Shown here one piece after another: positions 5,579-6,074 of a stretch of 6,074 nt of DNA. The notes below the pieces were generated by a model that saw nothing but the letters and a program-made list of their open reading frames with translations, had not been told where the DNA came from and made no database searches. The translations under genes were made by a program, and so were the position numbers. Origin of the DNA: Thermoplasmatota archaeon (GTDB taxonomy: Archaea > Thermoplasmatota > Penumbrarchaeia > Penumbrarchaeales > Penumbrarchaeaceae); NCBI GenBank assembly GCA_030600725.1, contig JAUVLN010000146.1, positions 1 through 6,074 of the forward strand, given 5' to 3'. Position 1 is the first letter of the stretch. Each line of letters opens with the position of its first letter.

Positions 5579-6074
5579 CTAATCCCTCTTCCTGAGCCAC
5601 ACGAATGACGAGGAGAGTACGCCGATCAGGGCGACCGTCCCGAGCAGACCTCCGATTATGACCTCAGCTCCAACGGGAGTTGGGGGCGGGAGTTTTCCGA
5701 AGATTATCACCTGGATCACGGCCGGCTCATCGGAGTTCCTGCCGTCGTCGTCTTTCACAAATACCTCAACGTAATAGGTACCCACCTTGTCGTACTCATG
5801 CGCTTTGGTGTATCCGGCCTCGTAACCGTCGATCCCCTTGGTCTCATCGGAATGGGTTCCGTCGTCGTAGTCCCAGTAGTAGCCCACGATCTCACCATCC
5901 CTGTCGAAGGAACCCTCGGCAGAAAGGATTATGGGCTGTTCGTTGATGGACTGTTTGACCATTTCAATCTTGGCCACAGCAAAGGGTGCACGGTTCTCGA
6001 CGATTATGGTCCAGCTCTCCTCCCAAACGGCACCCTTGCGGTCCGACATGTTCAACGTTACAATATAGGTCCCG
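5579..6074 (-). CDS. C-terminal part of a PKD-domain surface protein with a membrane anchor (5' end outside the window)
   Basis: The frame is open to the window edge, so this is a fragment. It begins GTYIVTLNMSD, the closing strand of one PKD (immunoglobulin-like) domain, which shows that at least two repeats exist. A full PKD domain follows from the linker VENRAP (about 5985-6000) onward, with GSFDRDGEIVGYYWDYDDG, H-x-Y and GTYYVEVFVKDDDG, all hallmark strands. After a proline-rich linker (KLPPPTPVG) comes a hydrophobic segment of about 20 residues (IIGGLLGTVALIGVLSSSFV) and a short basic tail, WLRKRD. This layout anchors the protein in the membrane with the PKD domains outside. Internal TTG or ATG codons near 6047-6055 could be mistaken for starts but lie inside the first PKD strand. 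PKD domains usually mediate binding in archaeal cell-surface or secreted proteins; the ligand and any enzymatic domain would be upstream, off the window. Confidence 0.9.
   Translation of the reverse strand, partial: GTYIVTLNMSDRKGAVWEESWTIIVENRAPFAVAKIEMVKQSINEQPIILSAEGSFDRDGEIVGYYWDYDDGTHSDETKGIDGYEAGYTKAHEYDKVGTYYVEVFVKDDDGRNSDEPAVIQVIIFGKLPPPTPVGAEVIIGGLLGTVALIGVLSSSFVWLRKRD

Noticed and set aside
5550..5600. GTG start at 5600 extending the pyroglutamyl peptidase by 17 residues
   Set aside because: It lacks a ribosome site, overlaps the PKD gene, and the extra residues precede the point where family similarity begins.
6047..6055. TTG and ATG codons as the start of the PKD protein
   Set aside because: The frame stays open to the window edge and the residues before these codons (GTYIVTL) form a PKD strand, so the gene begins outside the window.

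Overview
The window looks like euryarchaeal chromosomal DNA, most likely from a Thermoplasmata-type lineage (inference). The evidence is a pyrB-pyrI pair encoding separate catalytic and zinc-binding regulatory chains of aspartate carbamoyltransferase, a PKD-repeat surface protein with a C-terminal membrane anchor, TATA-like boxes upstream of genes, and several TTG starts supported by GGAG/GAGGTG-type ribosome binding sites. I saw no tRNA, rRNA, riboswitch or CRISPR array.

Region 1-1775 is AT-rich accessory DNA. Bases 1-136 are part of a coding sequence with very AT-rich wobble positions. It is broken by a complete insertion sequence (about 137-1716) that carries one DDE transposase of the IS4/IS1634 type. 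The element has 32-bp imperfect inverted ends and is bracketed by the hexamer TAATTA. Short TTA(A)CCCATA repeats recur at both ends and over the transposase start codon.

Region 1776-3435 returns to GC-richer host DNA. It holds a two-gene minus-strand operon: a stand-alone E2/chloramphenicol-acetyltransferase-like domain whose catalytic histidine appears to be glutamate, followed by an RsuA/RluB-type pseudouridine synthase. A 128-bp divergent promoter region (3436-3563) separates it from pyrB-pyrI on the plus strand. The pyrB-pyrI operon makes the two chains of the enzyme that commits carbamoyl phosphate and aspartate to pyrimidine synthesis.

Region 4938-6074 is a second minus-strand unit. 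It contains the C-terminal end of a PKD-domain surface protein (cut by the window edge), then a pyroglutamyl peptidase. The peptidase converges on pyrI so tightly that the two stop codons lie within the same 8 bp.

Most of the window is conventional. The points worth a second look are the intact insertion sequence with its repeated internal motif, the interrupted AT-rich gene, the acyltransferase fold lacking its catalytic histidine and paired with an RNA-modifying enzyme, and the convergent stop overlap. I do not see a multi-gene novel system.
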